DNA of 52,689 nucleotides from contig JAHXIP010000023.1 in NCBI GenBank assembly GCA_025655575.1, positions 1-52,689 on the forward strand. Reading direction: 5' to 3'. The DNA is from Candidatus Thiodiazotropha sp. (ex Monitilora ramsayi). GTDB lineage: Bacteria > Pseudomonadota > Gammaproteobacteria > Chromatiales > Chromatiaceae. The notes under the pieces are model-generated. The model worked only from the letters and a program-made list of their open reading frames with translations, did no database searches and was not told the origin of the DNA. Each line of letters begins with the position of its first letter. Positions within the stretch are counted from its first letter, which is position 1. Below, piece by piece: positions 52,369-52,689 of the stretch. The translations under genes were made by a program, and so were the position numbers.

Positions 52369-52689
52369 TTACGGATTTTTAAATTCCGCCTTGGGGCTCA
52401 GGTAGTACCACCAGTTGAGCAACAGGCAGACGAAATAGAAGATGGCAAAGCCGTAGAGCGCAACCTCCGGGGTCGCCAGCTTGATCTGCTCACCGAACAC
52501 CTTGGGGATGATGAAGGCGCCATAGGCGGCCACCGCGGAGGTCCAACCCAGGGCGGGGCCTGCCTGCTCCTTGGGAAACACCATGGCGATGGTCCGGAAT
52601 GTAGAGCCGTTGCCGATGCCGGTCGCGGCAAACAGCACCAGAAACAACATTTGGAAGGGAAGTAAAAACTCCTCCGGGGTGGCCGATGA
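52369..52689 (-). CDS. narK: nitrate/nitrite transporter NarK, C-terminal part
   Basis: The reading frame is open to the window edge, so only the last ~106 residues are visible. They include GIGNGSTFRTIAMVFPKEQAGPALGWTSAVAAYGAFIIP, the conserved nitrate signature region of MFS nitrate transporters (NNP family), and end in LLLNWWYYLSPKAEFKNP, typical for NarK. It would import nitrate and/or exchange it for nitrite. It lies upstream of narG on the same strand, the common narK-narGHJI order. Confidence 0.93.
   Translation of the reverse strand, partial: SSATPEEFLLPFQMLFLVLFAATGIGNGSTFRTIAMVFPKEQAGPALGWTSAVAAYGAFIIPKVFGEQIKLATPEVALYGFAIFYFVCLLLNWWYYLSPKAEFKNP

Noticed and set aside
48417..52382. 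Long open frames on the plus strand opposite narG
   Set aside because: They are shadows of GC-rich codon use in narG and narH: no ribosome binding sites, no recognisable families, and complete overlap with clear genes.

Overview
The window reads as a chromosomal segment of a facultatively anaerobic, sulfur-oxidising, nitrate-respiring gammaproteobacterium. This rests on gene content: a membrane nitrate reductase operon (narKGHJI), flavocytochrome c sulfide dehydrogenase (fccAB), an aldehyde:ferredoxin oxidoreductase cluster, a DsrC/TusE-family protein and an rpoZ-spoT block. A relative of Sedimenticola/Thiodiazotropha-type sulfur oxidisers would fit, but that placement is inference. No tRNA, rRNA, CRISPR array or phage was recognised.

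Layout. (1) 1-2560: AT-rich, horizontally acquired region with the edge of an IS element and what looks like a remnant integron gene-cassette array: attC-like sites at 186-252, about 1300-1400 and 2474-2560, and four orphan ORFs including a GNAT acetyltransferase. A 28-bp palindrome and two diverged copies sit at the cassette junctions. (2) 2674-11117, all minus strand: PPOX-family flavoprotein, an unknown protein, RidA, a REC-REC-PAS-GGDEF-EAL signalling protein, SpoT, RpoZ and an AraC regulator. A divergent MFS transporter follows. (3) 12448-14956: beta-CASP ribonuclease, an unknown protein and a GFA-type zinc protein. (4) 15423-25041, plus strand: AOR cluster (four-cluster ferredoxin, AOR, FAD oxidoreductase, MoaD-like protein, 98-aa unknown), a secreted GDSL hydrolase, a TRAP transporter whose DctQ subunit carries a TM2-like/coiled-coil extension, and a putative molybdenum-cofactor carrier. 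(5) 25142-31810: a Rap1a/Tai-like secreted protein and a DUF1800 lipoprotein (four exact 279-bp repeats) paired with a Tat-exported DUF1501 protein. (6) 31871-38189: RND efflux pump, adaptor and TetR regulator with five copies of one operator in two promoters, then a YbfB-type MFS transporter. (7) 38228-42665: fccBA and a nonaheme c / b-type membrane cytochrome resembling Geobacter CbcL, with a perfect FNR-type box and a 44-aa membrane ORF upstream. (8) 42862-44190: TetR regulator plus membrane protein. (9) 44388-52689, minus strand: NarK (partial), NarG, NarH, NarJ, NarI, then a DsrC-family protein lacking both conserved cysteines and a SlyD-like FKBP.

Together (inference), FccAB would withdraw electrons from sulfide, the CbcL-like protein could exchange electrons between periplasm and quinone pool, and NarGHI would use quinol to reduce nitrate. 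The AOR/TRAP cluster may couple uptake of a small organic acid or aldehyde-yielding substrate to tungsten- or molybdenum-dependent aldehyde oxidation. The most unusual points are the palindromes in the cassette array, the CbcL-like cytochrome beside a sulfide dehydrogenase, the cysteine-less DsrC-like protein behind nar, the extended DctQ, and an operator-like motif shared by the efflux and AOR promoters.
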